Of a stretch of DNA of 64,000 nt, positions 52,870 through 60,579 are shown one piece after another. The translations under genes and the position numbers were made by a program. The notes beneath the pieces are model-generated. The model was not told the DNA's origin. It did no database searches and saw only the letters and a program-made list of their open reading frames with translations. The DNA comes from Heyndrickxia sp050281185 (GTDB lineage: Bacteria > Bacillota > Bacilli > Bacillales > Bacillaceae_C). Where the stretch lies: positions 62,001-126,000 of the forward strand of contig NZ_JBNNWS010000015.1 in assembly GCF_050281185.1 (NCBI RefSeq), given 5' to 3'. The number at the start of each line of letters is the position of its first letter. Position 1 is the first letter of the stretch.

Positions 52870-53625
52870 ATGAAGTTAGTTTCTTGGAATGTGAATGGAA
52901 TTAGAGCATGTGTAAATAAAGGTTTTTTAACATATTTTAATGAAATGGATGCAGATATTTTTTGTATTCAAGAAACCAAATGTCAGGATGGGCAAATAGA
53001 TTTAGAGTTAGAAGGGTATCATCAATATTGGAATTACGCTGTGAAGAAAGGTTATTCAGGGACAGCGGTTTTTACTAAAAATAAACCGCTATCAGTAAAA
53101 TACGGATTAGGTAATGAAAACGAGGAACCGGAAGGAAGAATTTTAACTTTAGAATTTGAAACATTTTATTTAGTAAATGTGTATACTCCAAATTCTCAAC
53201 GGGATCTAGCCAGATTAAGTTTTCGATTAGCTTGGGAAGATAAAATTCGTGATTATTTGATAGAATTAGATCAAACGAAACCAGTGATCCTATGTGGTGA
53301 CTTGAATGTTGCTCATCATGAAATCGATTTAAAAAATCCGAAGCCAAACAAAGGAAATTCAGGGTTTACTGATGAAGAGAGGGGAAAAATGACCCATCTG
53401 TTGGAATCAGGTTTTATCGATTCCTTTCGTTATTTACACCCTGACAAAGAAGGTTCCTACACTTGGTGGTCGTATATGAATAAAGTAAGAGAAAGAAATA
53501 TTGGGTGGAGAATTGATTATTTTATTTTATCTAATCGATTAAAAGATGTATTAAAAGATTCACAGATTCACTCACATATTTTAGGCAGTGATCACTGTCC
53601 TGTTGTTCTTGAATTGCAATCTTAG
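52870..53625 (+). CDS. exoA: exodeoxyribonuclease III / AP endonuclease ExoA
   Basis: A 251-residue Mg-dependent AP endonuclease. Motifs are SWNVNGIRA, FCIQETKCQDGQID, VNVYTPNS, CGDLNVAH, the NIGWRIDYF region and GSDHCPVVL, all in canonical order. It repairs abasic sites; in Bacillus it also protects spores. ATG 52870 or the preceding TTG could be the start, with AAGGAG 10-13 nt upstream. Confidence 0.95.
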   Translation: MKLVSWNVNGIRACVNKGFLTYFNEMDADIFCIQETKCQDGQIDLELEGYHQYWNYAVKKGYSGTAVFTKNKPLSVKYGLGNENEEPEGRILTLEFETFYLVNVYTPNSQRDLARLSFRLAWEDKIRDYLIELDQTKPVILCGDLNVAHHEIDLKNPKPNKGNSGFTDEERGKMTHLLESGFIDSFRYLHPDKEGSYTWWSYMNKVRERNIGWRIDYFILSNRLKDVLKDSQIHSHILGSDHCPVVLELQS

Positions 53626-53658
53626 TTTTAAGTAGATAAATAACAGGACAGTCACCAC

Positions 53659-53694
53659 AACCTCCTTATTTTAATAATGTAAAATAAGGAGGTT
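53659..53694 (+). promoter_or_regulatory. 15-bp perfect hairpin containing the ribosome site of the next gene
   Basis: AACCTCCTTATTTTA / TAAAATAAGGAGGTT, loop ATAATG. The 3' arm holds the AAGGAGG used by the gene at 53702, so the folded mRNA should hide its ribosome site. No T-tail follows, so a pure terminator is less likely. Confidence 0.7.
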
Positions 53695-53701
53695 AGCCTA
53701 T

Positions 53702-54448
53702 ATGGATAAATTGTTCGATAAAAATGTGTTAGAAGAGCCGCTTTCATCTTGGCAAAGAGATGCAATGGAGGCGTTTGATAAAAAGATAATGAATAAGGAG
53801 TTTAAATTCCCTTGTATCCCTGCTTTTCAAGGGTATGTTTTGAATCATATGCGGTTTGGCTTTATAAAGGATCCAAGAATTCCAGACACTGCTTTAGAAC
53901 TTGCAGCTTTGTTAAAAACGTATGGAAGTATTTCGAGGGAAACGGGAGATTATTCCGCTTTAGTCATATTTTTTGAAACTCCTAGTGATTTAAAAGATTC
54001 CTTTTCAATCCAAGAATATGAACAGCTGTTTTGGAATCTATTAAATCAATTGGCATTGCTTGATGAAGCGGAATGGCCTGATCAAATTTCTTCGACTCCT
54101 GCACATCATACATGGGAATTTTGCTTTAATAACGAAAGATATTTTTTTTATTGTGCAACACCTGCACATGTACAAAGAAAAAGCCGTTATTTTCCGTATT
54201 TTATGTTAGCTATTACACCTAGATGGGTTTTGGAAAAATATAGCTCTATTTCTGAAAGAGCTGAAAAAATGAAAGAACGTATTCGTGAAAGGCTTTCTGA
54301 ATATGATTTAGTTCCGCCTCATCCAGATTTGAAATGGTACGGTCAAAGTGACAACCATGAATGGAAGCAATACTTTTTACGAGACGACGATTCAACTATA
54401 GCCAGCTGCCCATTTAAACATCATATGAAAAATAAAAATGATTCCTGA
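53702..54448 (+). CDS. YqcI/YcgG family protein
   Basis: A 248-residue protein with the family-typical FPCIPAFQGYVLNHMRFGF near residue 40, TPAHHTWEFCFNNERYFF and the late CPFKHH. The conserved cysteines and histidines suggest metal or heme binding, but the function is not known. The ribosome site AAGGAGG is nine nt upstream and is buried in a perfect hairpin. Single-gene unit. Confidence 0.85.
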   Translation: MDKLFDKNVLEEPLSSWQRDAMEAFDKKIMNKEFKFPCIPAFQGYVLNHMRFGFIKDPRIPDTALELAALLKTYGSISRETGDYSALVIFFETPSDLKDSFSIQEYEQLFWNLLNQLALLDEAEWPDQISSTPAHHTWEFCFNNERYFFYCATPAHVQRKSRYFPYFMLAITPRWVLEKYSSISERAEKMKERIRERLSEYDLVPPHPDLKWYGQSDNHEWKQYFLRDDDSTIASCPFKHHMKNKNDS

Positions 54449-54453
54449 TTATC

Positions 54454-54490
54454 TACACCTGACCTTTGATGGGATGGTGTTTTTTATTTA
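54454..54490 (+). terminator. weak terminator after the YqcI/YcgG gene
   Basis: Stem ACACC / GGTGT with a small inner helix and TTTTTTATTT tail. Confidence 0.55.
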
Positions 54491-54627
54491 AATGAAGGAA
54501 ATTTAACAAAATTTGTAGAATGAACATAAGATATCTATTTTTACTATAACCGTATGGATAGGGAGTTTAAAACATAATTATAAATAACCAGCCGTTGATA
54601 AATTGAAGTTTTAAATGGAGGTAAAAT

Positions 54628-55395
54628 ATGGAGTTTCCTATTTATATATTTGGGATTCATCCTCATTTATTATTTGAGGCTTTAGCTTATTTCATTGGGT
54701 TCAGAGTCTATTTACATACAAGGAATAAAGAAAGAATCCCAATGGAAAAAGCGATGTGGGTCGTTGTAGGTGCTATTTTTGGCGCGGCTATTGGTTCGAA
54801 AATGGTTTATTGGTTTGAGGATCCAGTAAAAACCATCAATCATTGGAATAACATTCAATATATGATGGAAGGTAAAACAATTGTTGGAGGATTATTAGGC
54901 GGATTAGTGGGTGTCGAATTAGCAAAAAAGTGGATTGGTTGGACGAGATCCACTGGTGATGATTTTGTTCTTCCTTTAGCTGTCGGGATGATGATTGGAA
55001 GAATAGGTTGCTTTCTTACAGGACTCGATGATCATACATATGGAATTGAAACTACATGGATTACGGGAATTGATTTTGGAGATGGTATTCAAAGACATCC
55101 AACTCAGCTTTATGAAATCGTATTTTTATTTTTATTAATTGTATTCCTCATGATCATTAAGAAAAGAAAAATGATTTTATGGGAGGGCTATTTGTTTCAA
55201 TTATTTATGCTGAGTTATTTAACTTTCAGGTTGTTCATAGATTTTATAAAGCCGACACCACACCCTTATCTTCATTTAAATAATATACAATTGGCAAGTA
55301 TTGTAGGAATTATTTACTATGTCTTTTTGATGAAAAAAAAAGGAAAAGAATATTCAAGAATTGTAAATAGGGAGGGACAGCTTCATGCCGAATAG
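54628..55395 (+). CDS. Lgt-like integral membrane protein (prolipoprotein diacylglyceryl transferase family, divergent)
   Basis: A 255-residue membrane protein with about seven segments. It keeps several Lgt features: GRIGCF with Arg125, RHPTQLYE (156-163) and TFRLFIDF with Arg201. The loop that in Lgt reads IHGGLIGG has Val86 in place of the histidine known to be essential in E. coli Lgt (IVGGLLGG). So it is probably a paralogue with a changed reaction, not the housekeeping Lgt. It overlaps the radical SAM gene by 11 bases. GGAGG precedes the ATG. Confidence 0.85.
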   Translation: MEFPIYIFGIHPHLLFEALAYFIGFRVYLHTRNKERIPMEKAMWVVVGAIFGAAIGSKMVYWFEDPVKTINHWNNIQYMMEGKTIVGGLLGGLVGVELAKKWIGWTRSTGDDFVLPLAVGMMIGRIGCFLTGLDDHTYGIETTWITGIDFGDGIQRHPTQLYEIVFLFLLIVFLMIIKKRKMILWEGYLFQLFMLSYLTFRLFIDFIKPTPHPYLHLNNIQLASIVGIIYYVFLMKKKGKEYSRIVNREGQLHAE

Positions 55396-56791
55396 ACCAT
55401 ATACTTATTATGATTTAACCATTAGTATTTGTTCTAAATGCTTAAGAAAAGTAGAAGCGAAGATTATTTTTGAAAACGAGAATGTATATATGGTAAAAAC
55501 ATGCATGAAACATGGAAGAGAAAAGGTATTGATTTCTACAGATATCAACTATTACAAATGGTGCCGTGATTTTATTAAACCTTCTGAGATGCCCCATAGA
55601 TGGAATACGCCAATTAAATACGGATGTCCTTATGATTGTGGCTTATGTCCTGACCATGAACAACATAGCTGTCTGACATTGCTGGAAATTACAGAAAGAT
55701 GTAATTTAAAATGCCCCATTTGTTATGCAGAGTCTTCTCCGCAAAAAGGGACGTTCCGTTCATTAGAACAAATTGAGCTTATGTTAAATGCCATTGTTGA
55801 TAATGAGAAGGAACCAGATATTATTCAAATCAGCGGAGGTGAACCAACAATTCATCCTCAGTTTTTTGAAATTTTAGACATGGTAAAGCAGAGCCCTGTA
55901 AAACATATTATGGTCAACACAAATGGCCTAAAAATCGCAAATGATAAAGAATTTGTCAAACGACTAGCAACCTATTTACCTGGATTTGAAATCTATTTGC
56001 AATTTGATAGTTTTGAAGGGGAAACATTAAAAGAATTGCGTGGTGTAGATCTAACAAAGGTCCGTCAAAAAGCAATTGATCATTTAAATGAATACAATAT
56101 ATCTACCACCCTTGTTGTCACATTGAAAAAAGGATTGAACGACAATGAGATAGGGAAAATTATCCAATACGGGCTGGAACAAAAATGTGTTCGGGGTGTG
56201 ACATTCCAACCTATTCAGAGTGCAGGTAGACTAGAAGATTTTAATCCTGAAACGGATCGGTTAACTTTAAGTGAAGTAAGACAAATGATTATTGACCAAT
56301 CAGGTGTGTTTGGTGAAAAAGATATGGTACCAGTTCCTTGTCATCCAGATTCTTTGGCGATGGGTTATGCATTTAAGAAGGATGGTCTAGGTACTCCATT
56401 AACCGGTATGATTGATCACAACATTTTATTAGAAGGAGAGAGAAATACGATTGTTTTTGAGCAGGATGAAAACATTCGGAATATGATCTTTAATCTCTTT
56501 TCGCTAAATCATTCACCAAGTTCGTCTGCATTGTCATTGAAAGATTTATTATGCTGTCTTCCAAAAGTAAACATTCCAAGTGAAATCGGCTATGATAATG
56601 TATTTCGAGTAATTATTATGCAGTTTCAGGATGCACATAATTTTGATGTTCGCTCTGTGAAAAAATCGTGTGTACACATCGCCCATCCAGATGGTCGGAT
56701 TATTCCATTTGATACGTATAATTTGTTTTATAGAGATGAAAAAGAACAAGAGTTAATGAAGATTAGGGAAGAGATATTAGCGGGCAGATAG
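55385..56791 (+). CDS. radical SAM protein of the COG1964 / tetraether lipid synthase-like family
   Basis: A 468-residue radical SAM enzyme. N-terminal Cys16, Cys19 and Cys40 form a rubredoxin-like or zinc site. Next come Cys81, Cys85, Cys88 and Cys96 (GCPYDCGLCPDHEQHSC), likely an auxiliary cluster, then the radical SAM cysteines 106, 110 and 113 in ERCNLKCPIC. ISGGEPTIHP is the SAM-binding GGE motif. C-terminal Cys residues (PCHPDS, LLCCLP, SCVHIAHPDG) may bind more clusters. This architecture is that of MJ0619-type proteins, which include archaeal tetraether synthase. The reaction here is unknown. Confidence 0.85.
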   Translation: MPNRPYTYYDLTISICSKCLRKVEAKIIFENENVYMVKTCMKHGREKVLISTDINYYKWCRDFIKPSEMPHRWNTPIKYGCPYDCGLCPDHEQHSCLTLLEITERCNLKCPICYAESSPQKGTFRSLEQIELMLNAIVDNEKEPDIIQISGGEPTIHPQFFEILDMVKQSPVKHIMVNTNGLKIANDKEFVKRLATYLPGFEIYLQFDSFEGETLKELRGVDLTKVRQKAIDHLNEYNISTTLVVTLKKGLNDNEIGKIIQYGLEQKCVRGVTFQPIQSAGRLEDFNPETDRLTLSEVRQMIIDQSGVFGEKDMVPVPCHPDSLAMGYAFKKDGLGTPLTGMIDHNILLEGERNTIVFEQDENIRNMIFNLFSLNHSPSSSALSLKDLLCCLPKVNIPSEIGYDNVFRVIIMQFQDAHNFDVRSVKKSCVHIAHPDGRIIPFDTYNLFYRDEKEQELMKIREEILAGR

Positions 56792-56838
56792 TTCATTTAA
56801 TAGAAAAATATATTAGTATGAAACGAGGGATAATATAA

Positions 56839-57132
56839 TTGGATAACCAAGATAAGAGCGAAAAAAAGAACTCAGATGTAAACAATGAAGGTAATATATG
56901 GTTGGGGATCGGTATCGGATTTCTACTCTATTTCATCCCCTCTTTACTTACTTTTCAAGGGTTGGTACAGGTCGCTTTTCTTGCACCCATTTTACACATT
57001 ATCGCTATCATATATTTTTTTGCAAAAGATAAGAGGTATACAGGAATCGGACTTCTAATATTCGGTGGTGTTATCCTTTTATTAATTACTGCTTGTTTCG
57101 GATTTGTGTTATTCCATTTGATGGGAGTATAA
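56839..57132 (+). CDS. small membrane protein, third gene of the Lgt-like/radical SAM operon
   Basis: A 97-residue protein with a charged N-terminus (MDNQDKSEKKNSDVNNEG) and three hydrophobic segments. I do not recognise a family. It starts at TTG 47 nt after the radical SAM gene, with GAGGGATAA upstream. No terminator separates it, so it is likely in the same operon. Role unknown. Confidence 0.68.
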   Translation: MDNQDKSEKKNSDVNNEGNIWLGIGIGFLLYFIPSLLTFQGLVQVAFLAPILHIIAIIYFFAKDKRYTGIGLLIFGGVILLLITACFGFVLFHLMGV

Positions 57133-57236
57133 ATGAAACTTCAGCTTTTCTACTTAGAGTGAAACTTTTTGCAGGGATCCTCGTCTAAAGTATTGTATCT
57201 TAATCTATAACTGAATCCTGCTTGAAAGGGGATCCC

Positions 57237-57806
57237 ATGAAAAAAAGAATCGTTTTATCAATTCTATGTGTTTTATTACTTCTTGGTGTTGGTTGGGTAA
57301 GTTTCACCTTCTATCATATGAAGCATGTTGCTAAAGAACAGCCACCGAAAAATATACCTTATCTAGTAATTCTGGGGGCAAAAGTAAATGGAGAGAAAAT
57401 GTCAAAAGCGTTTTTTGAACGGGCTAAAGTAGGTTTACAATATTTAAATCAAAATGAAAATACGAAGGTTATTGTAACTGGCGGACAAGGTCCAGATGAA
57501 GATATTACCGAGGCTGAGGCTGCTAAACGTTATTTAATTGAAAATGGTATTGCGGAAAAACGCATTTTTTTAGAAGAAAAATCTGTTAATACATACGAAA
57601 ATATTAAATTTGCTAAAAAGCTATATTCAATAAATGAAGCAGTATTCGTAAGTAATGATTTTCACCTTTATCGTGCGATACAATTAGCAAAAGCTCAAGA
57701 CATAAAAGCATATCCTCTTGCAGCTGAAACTCCTAAAGTCGTTAAACCCAAATTATTTGCCAGGGAATTTTTGGCGATATTAAAATGGGTGATCACAGGG
57801 AAATAA
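57237..57806 (+). CDS. YdcF/SanA family (DUF218) membrane-anchored protein
   Basis: A 189-residue protein. One membrane segment at residues about 4-24, then a DUF218 domain with VILGAKVNGEKMS, VTGGQGPDEDITEAEAA, SVNTYENI and SNDFHLYRA. The family is linked to cell-envelope barrier function in E. coli (SanA, ElyC). Active-site chemistry is unproven. ATG at 57237 is five nt after AAGGGG; a TTG at 57222 lies before that. Confidence 0.85.
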   Translation: MKKRIVLSILCVLLLLGVGWVSFTFYHMKHVAKEQPPKNIPYLVILGAKVNGEKMSKAFFERAKVGLQYLNQNENTKVIVTGGQGPDEDITEAEAAKRYLIENGIAEKRIFLEEKSVNTYENIKFAKKLYSINEAVFVSNDFHLYRAIQLAKAQDIKAYPLAAETPKVVKPKLFAREFLAILKWVITGK

Positions 57807-57807
57807 A

Positions 57808-57945
57808 GTGCCTGACACCTTCCGTGGACATTTGATGTTTTTTTCCATCCCAGACGGACACTTGTGGAAAATGATGTAAATAAAAAGCTAGTGTCCATGT
57901 GGGGTGGAAAAATATCTTGTTTGTCCATGGAAGGTGCCTGACACC
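57808..57945. repeat. 138-bp inverted-repeat element
   Basis: Both ends carry GTGCCTGACACC. About 55-base imperfect arms (CCTTCCGTGGACATTTGATG against CCTTCCATGGACAAACAAGA on the other strand) enclose a short centre. Non-coding, at the 3' ends of two convergent genes. It may double as a transcription stop. Confidence 0.8.
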
Positions 57946-57976
57946 ATCCAAAAAAACGGAAGAGGACAGGCATTTT

Positions 57977-59647
57977 TCAAAATCTACCCGAACGAAAAAT
58001 CGAGTAGATAAGCCAAACAAACATAAGAATCGCAATACCAATACCGAATCCAACAGTGGGGAAGTGAAATAAAAAGCGGTTACTAAACGTCTGCCCGATA
58101 ATTAACCCTGCAATAATAATGCTAAAGGCAAGTAGCGTAATGCTAAATGATATACGGTTCCCTACACGATCAAGCTTTAAAAGTAATTTATCAATTTGCG
58201 GGAGTTCCATTTCAAAACGAACTTGCCCTTTGTTGACTTTGATCAATGTTTTTCTTAGTAACTTGGGCAAACGGAACGTGATATTCGTAAAGTCTATTAA
58301 CTCATCCCAGGCTTTTGAAAGTGCATGTAAGGGATGAATACGATCAAACAGCAGTTTTTGACCAAAAGGTTCTGCTAGATGAATTAAACTTAATTCCGAA
58401 TCGAGATTTTTTACAATGCCTTCAATTGTAATTAGTGCTTTTCCAAGCATTGTGTAGTCTTTTGGGATAATAATTCGGTGTTTTTGTGTTGTATTGAATA
58501 AGTCTGTGATTGCTTCACCGATATTTATCTTACTTAAAGGAATGTTGTAATATTTATCACGTAAATTATCTAGATCCAGCCTTAGCCTATCTTCATTAAT
58601 TTCTACTGAAGTTATAGCCATTCGACTAACTGTACGGATTAGAATATCCGTGTCTTTCTTCATTAAACCAATAATGAGTGAAGCGAAATTTTTCTTCATA
58701 TCCGGACTTAAAATACCAATCTGACCAAAATCGATATAAACTATTTTGTTACCAGGCAAGAAGAGAAGGTTTCCTGGGTGAGGGTCACCATGGTAGACCC
58801 CGGAAATTAACACTTGATTGAGAAAAGAGTGCACAAGTCGTTCAGCCAATACTTTATTATTGAATTCATTGGTTGTTTCTGAATTGAGATAGGCATATTT
58901 TGTTCCTTCGAAATATTTAGTAGTCAACACCTTTTTTGTTGAATATTCCCAGAATACTTCCGGAATAAGAATATTGTCGTCTTCTTCAAACTGCCTACTA
59001 ATCTTTTCGGCATTTCGTCCCTCTTGAGTATAATCCATTTCACTTTTAATCGCTTGGGCCAGCTCATCAACTATATCCCTTATTTGATAATGTTTTGCCC
59101 AATCATAGCGAATTTCGATCAGGCGGGTGATATCTCGTAATATTTCAATGTCGCTATCGATTTGTGATTCAATATTTGGACGACGAACTTTGACGGCTAC
59201 CGTTTCTCCAGTTTTTAAAATGGCCTTATGTACTTGCCCAATCGATGCAGTTGCAAGACTGTCATCGTCAAAGTGCTGGAAGATATCCTCACAACTGGCA
59301 CCGAGCTCCTCATAAATGGTTTGTTTGATGATAGATGTATCATACGGTGTGACATTATCCTGAAGTTTTTCAAGTTCCAATATTAGCTGTTCAGGGAGCA
59401 AATCCCTTCTTATGCTTAATAATTGTCCAAGTTTAATAAAGGTAGGTCCGAGCTCCTCCATAACCAATCGCAGCCGACTGCCGAGTGGTTTTGGTTCTTC
59501 TGATTGCAAATCGGCTGCCATTCTTTTCGGAAGCGAAAGCAAGTGCAATAATCCTACTTCCTTTACGATATATCCGAAACCATGTTTAACAAGAACGGTA
59601 ACAATTTCCCTATATCTGTTAATATGCTGCATTCGCTTCATAAACAT
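57977..59647 (-). CDS. AarF/UbiB family protein kinase-like protein
   Basis: A 556-residue atypical kinase. KxGQ motif in GPTFIKLGQLLSIR, ATP-site lysine in TVAVKVRRP, catalytic loop in GVYHGDPHPGNLLF and metal Asp in VYIDFGQIG. Two membrane segments at the C-terminus (LLAFSIIIAGLIIG, and the last 25 residues) anchor it. UbiB proteins support quinone or lipid homeostasis; Bacillus makes menaquinone, so the substrate is open. AGGTG before ATG. The phasin-like gene 19 bp upstream is in the same operon. Confidence 0.92.
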   Translation of the reverse strand: MFMKRMQHINRYREIVTVLVKHGFGYIVKEVGLLHLLSLPKRMAADLQSEEPKPLGSRLRLVMEELGPTFIKLGQLLSIRRDLLPEQLILELEKLQDNVTPYDTSIIKQTIYEELGASCEDIFQHFDDDSLATASIGQVHKAILKTGETVAVKVRRPNIESQIDSDIEILRDITRLIEIRYDWAKHYQIRDIVDELAQAIKSEMDYTQEGRNAEKISRQFEEDDNILIPEVFWEYSTKKVLTTKYFEGTKYAYLNSETTNEFNNKVLAERLVHSFLNQVLISGVYHGDPHPGNLLFLPGNKIVYIDFGQIGILSPDMKKNFASLIIGLMKKDTDILIRTVSRMAITSVEINEDRLRLDLDNLRDKYYNIPLSKINIGEAITDLFNTTQKHRIIIPKDYTMLGKALITIEGIVKNLDSELSLIHLAEPFGQKLLFDRIHPLHALSKAWDELIDFTNITFRLPKLLRKTLIKVNKGQVRFEMELPQIDKLLLKLDRVGNRISFSITLLAFSIIIAGLIIGQTFSNRFLFHFPTVGFGIGIAILMFVWLIYSIFRSGRF

Positions 59648-59666
59648 CTAAGATCACCTAATTTGT

Positions 59667-59987
59667 TCACTCTTGATTCGCATTTTTTAATAAAGCATCT
59701 AATTTTTCCTCTAGCCTGTTCAATTGTTGTTTCGTATCTTCGAATTCTTCAACGGTGACAAAGCCTAGCTGTTTAAATGATTCAGAAACTCCTTGCTGAA
59801 ATTGCTTACTCCATTCTTCTTGCTTTTCTTTTCCTTTTTCTCCTAGCTCCACTAGTAATTTTTTTGCTTCTTCTGGAGCCAGGTCACCGTTAGTAACAAA
59901 ATCTCTCACGTATTTTTCCGCCTTTTCTTTACTTGCAAGTGCAGCACCTAATCCAAGATAAAATCCCTTTTTGATTAATTCGTTCAT
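59667..59987 (-). CDS. phasin-related coiled-coil protein
   Basis: A 106-residue protein starting MNELIKKGFYLGLGAALASK and ending in a helical, Glu/Lys/Gln-rich coiled coil (VEEFEDTKQQLNRLEEKLDA). This matches the phasin-related family often encoded beside aarF genes. No PHA synthase is in the window. ATG at 59987 is six nt after AAGGGTG; a GTG at 59996 overlaps that site. It is likely cotranscribed with the UbiB gene. Confidence 0.8.
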   Translation of the reverse strand: MNELIKKGFYLGLGAALASKEKAEKYVRDFVTNGDLAPEEAKKLLVELGEKGKEKQEEWSKQFQQGVSESFKQLGFVTVEEFEDTKQQLNRLEEKLDALLKNANQE

Positions 59988-60152
59988 TTTTTTCACCCTT
60001 TCTTTTTAATGATTTAATTATGTCCATTTAAATACAAAATGGTTATAAAATCAATTTATTATTGTCTGAAAATAAAAATACTTCCCCTTTACTAAATTTT
60101 AAATATTTTATATAATAAAAGGGTATATTAATTAAGATTAATGAAGGAGGGG

Positions 60153-60265
60153 TAAAGGTCAGATGAGTATGTCCGTTGTTTTTCAAATGGTTTTAGCTTA
60201 AGACGGGATAAGTATGCCCATTTTTAGCCAAACCAATCGTAAAACAACGGACAATCAGACCTTTA
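60153..60265. repeat. 113-bp inverted-repeat element
   Basis: Ends TAAAGGTC / GACCTTTA; arms ATGTCCGTTGTTTTTCAAAT and, on the other strand, ATTGTCCGTTGTTTTACGAT continue to a centre with GGTTTTAGC. It is non-coding apart from a 12-codon frame and lies in the 590-bp gap between phasin and ABC-F genes. Confidence 0.72.
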
Positions 60266-60313
60266 TACTCTATAAATATTCGTGTTTTTTGGAATGTTTC
60301 CTTAAAGCATGTG

Positions 60314-60348
60314 AAAGGTAGGGGCTGTATTTCCCTACCTTTTTTATA
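60314..60348 (+). terminator. terminator-like hairpin in the gap upstream of the ABC-F gene
   Basis: 10-bp stem AAAGGTAGGG / CCCTACCTTT with TTTATATG tail. It would stop forward transcripts from the repeat region before the ABC-F promoter. No gene immediately upstream explains it. Confidence 0.6.
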
Positions 60349-60491
60349 TGGATCTGTTAATTGATTTTGTAGTTTTTTAAATGCCTGCATGGGAATTGTC
60401 AACAGGTATCACATTTGAATTAAACAGCAGGTAAGATTTCGACAATATACCTTAACAGAGTCCAGTGTATAAAAAAGTCAAATTTCAATAT

Positions 60492-60521
60492 TGAAAAGTT
60501 TTTTCTTAATATTGTATAAAC
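60492..60521 (+). promoter_or_regulatory. promoter of the ABC-F gene
   Basis: TTGAAA, 18 bp, TATAAA. The leader is then only about 50 nt, so no attenuator fits between. Confidence 0.6.
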
Positions 60522-60579
60522 TGTCCTCCTTGTTTTGCGATTGGTTCTATTAATCAGAACTTTTGGAGGGATAATAATT

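Noticed and set aside
60163..60201. 12-codon frame that might be a leader peptide for the ABC-F resistance-type gene
   Set aside because: The ABC-F gene has its own promoter downstream at 60492-60521 and a terminator lies between, so attenuation through this frame is unlikely.
60193..60402. 69-codon reverse frame in the gap before the ABC-F gene
   Set aside because: It spans one arm of the inverted repeat and the terminator hairpin; no ribosome site.
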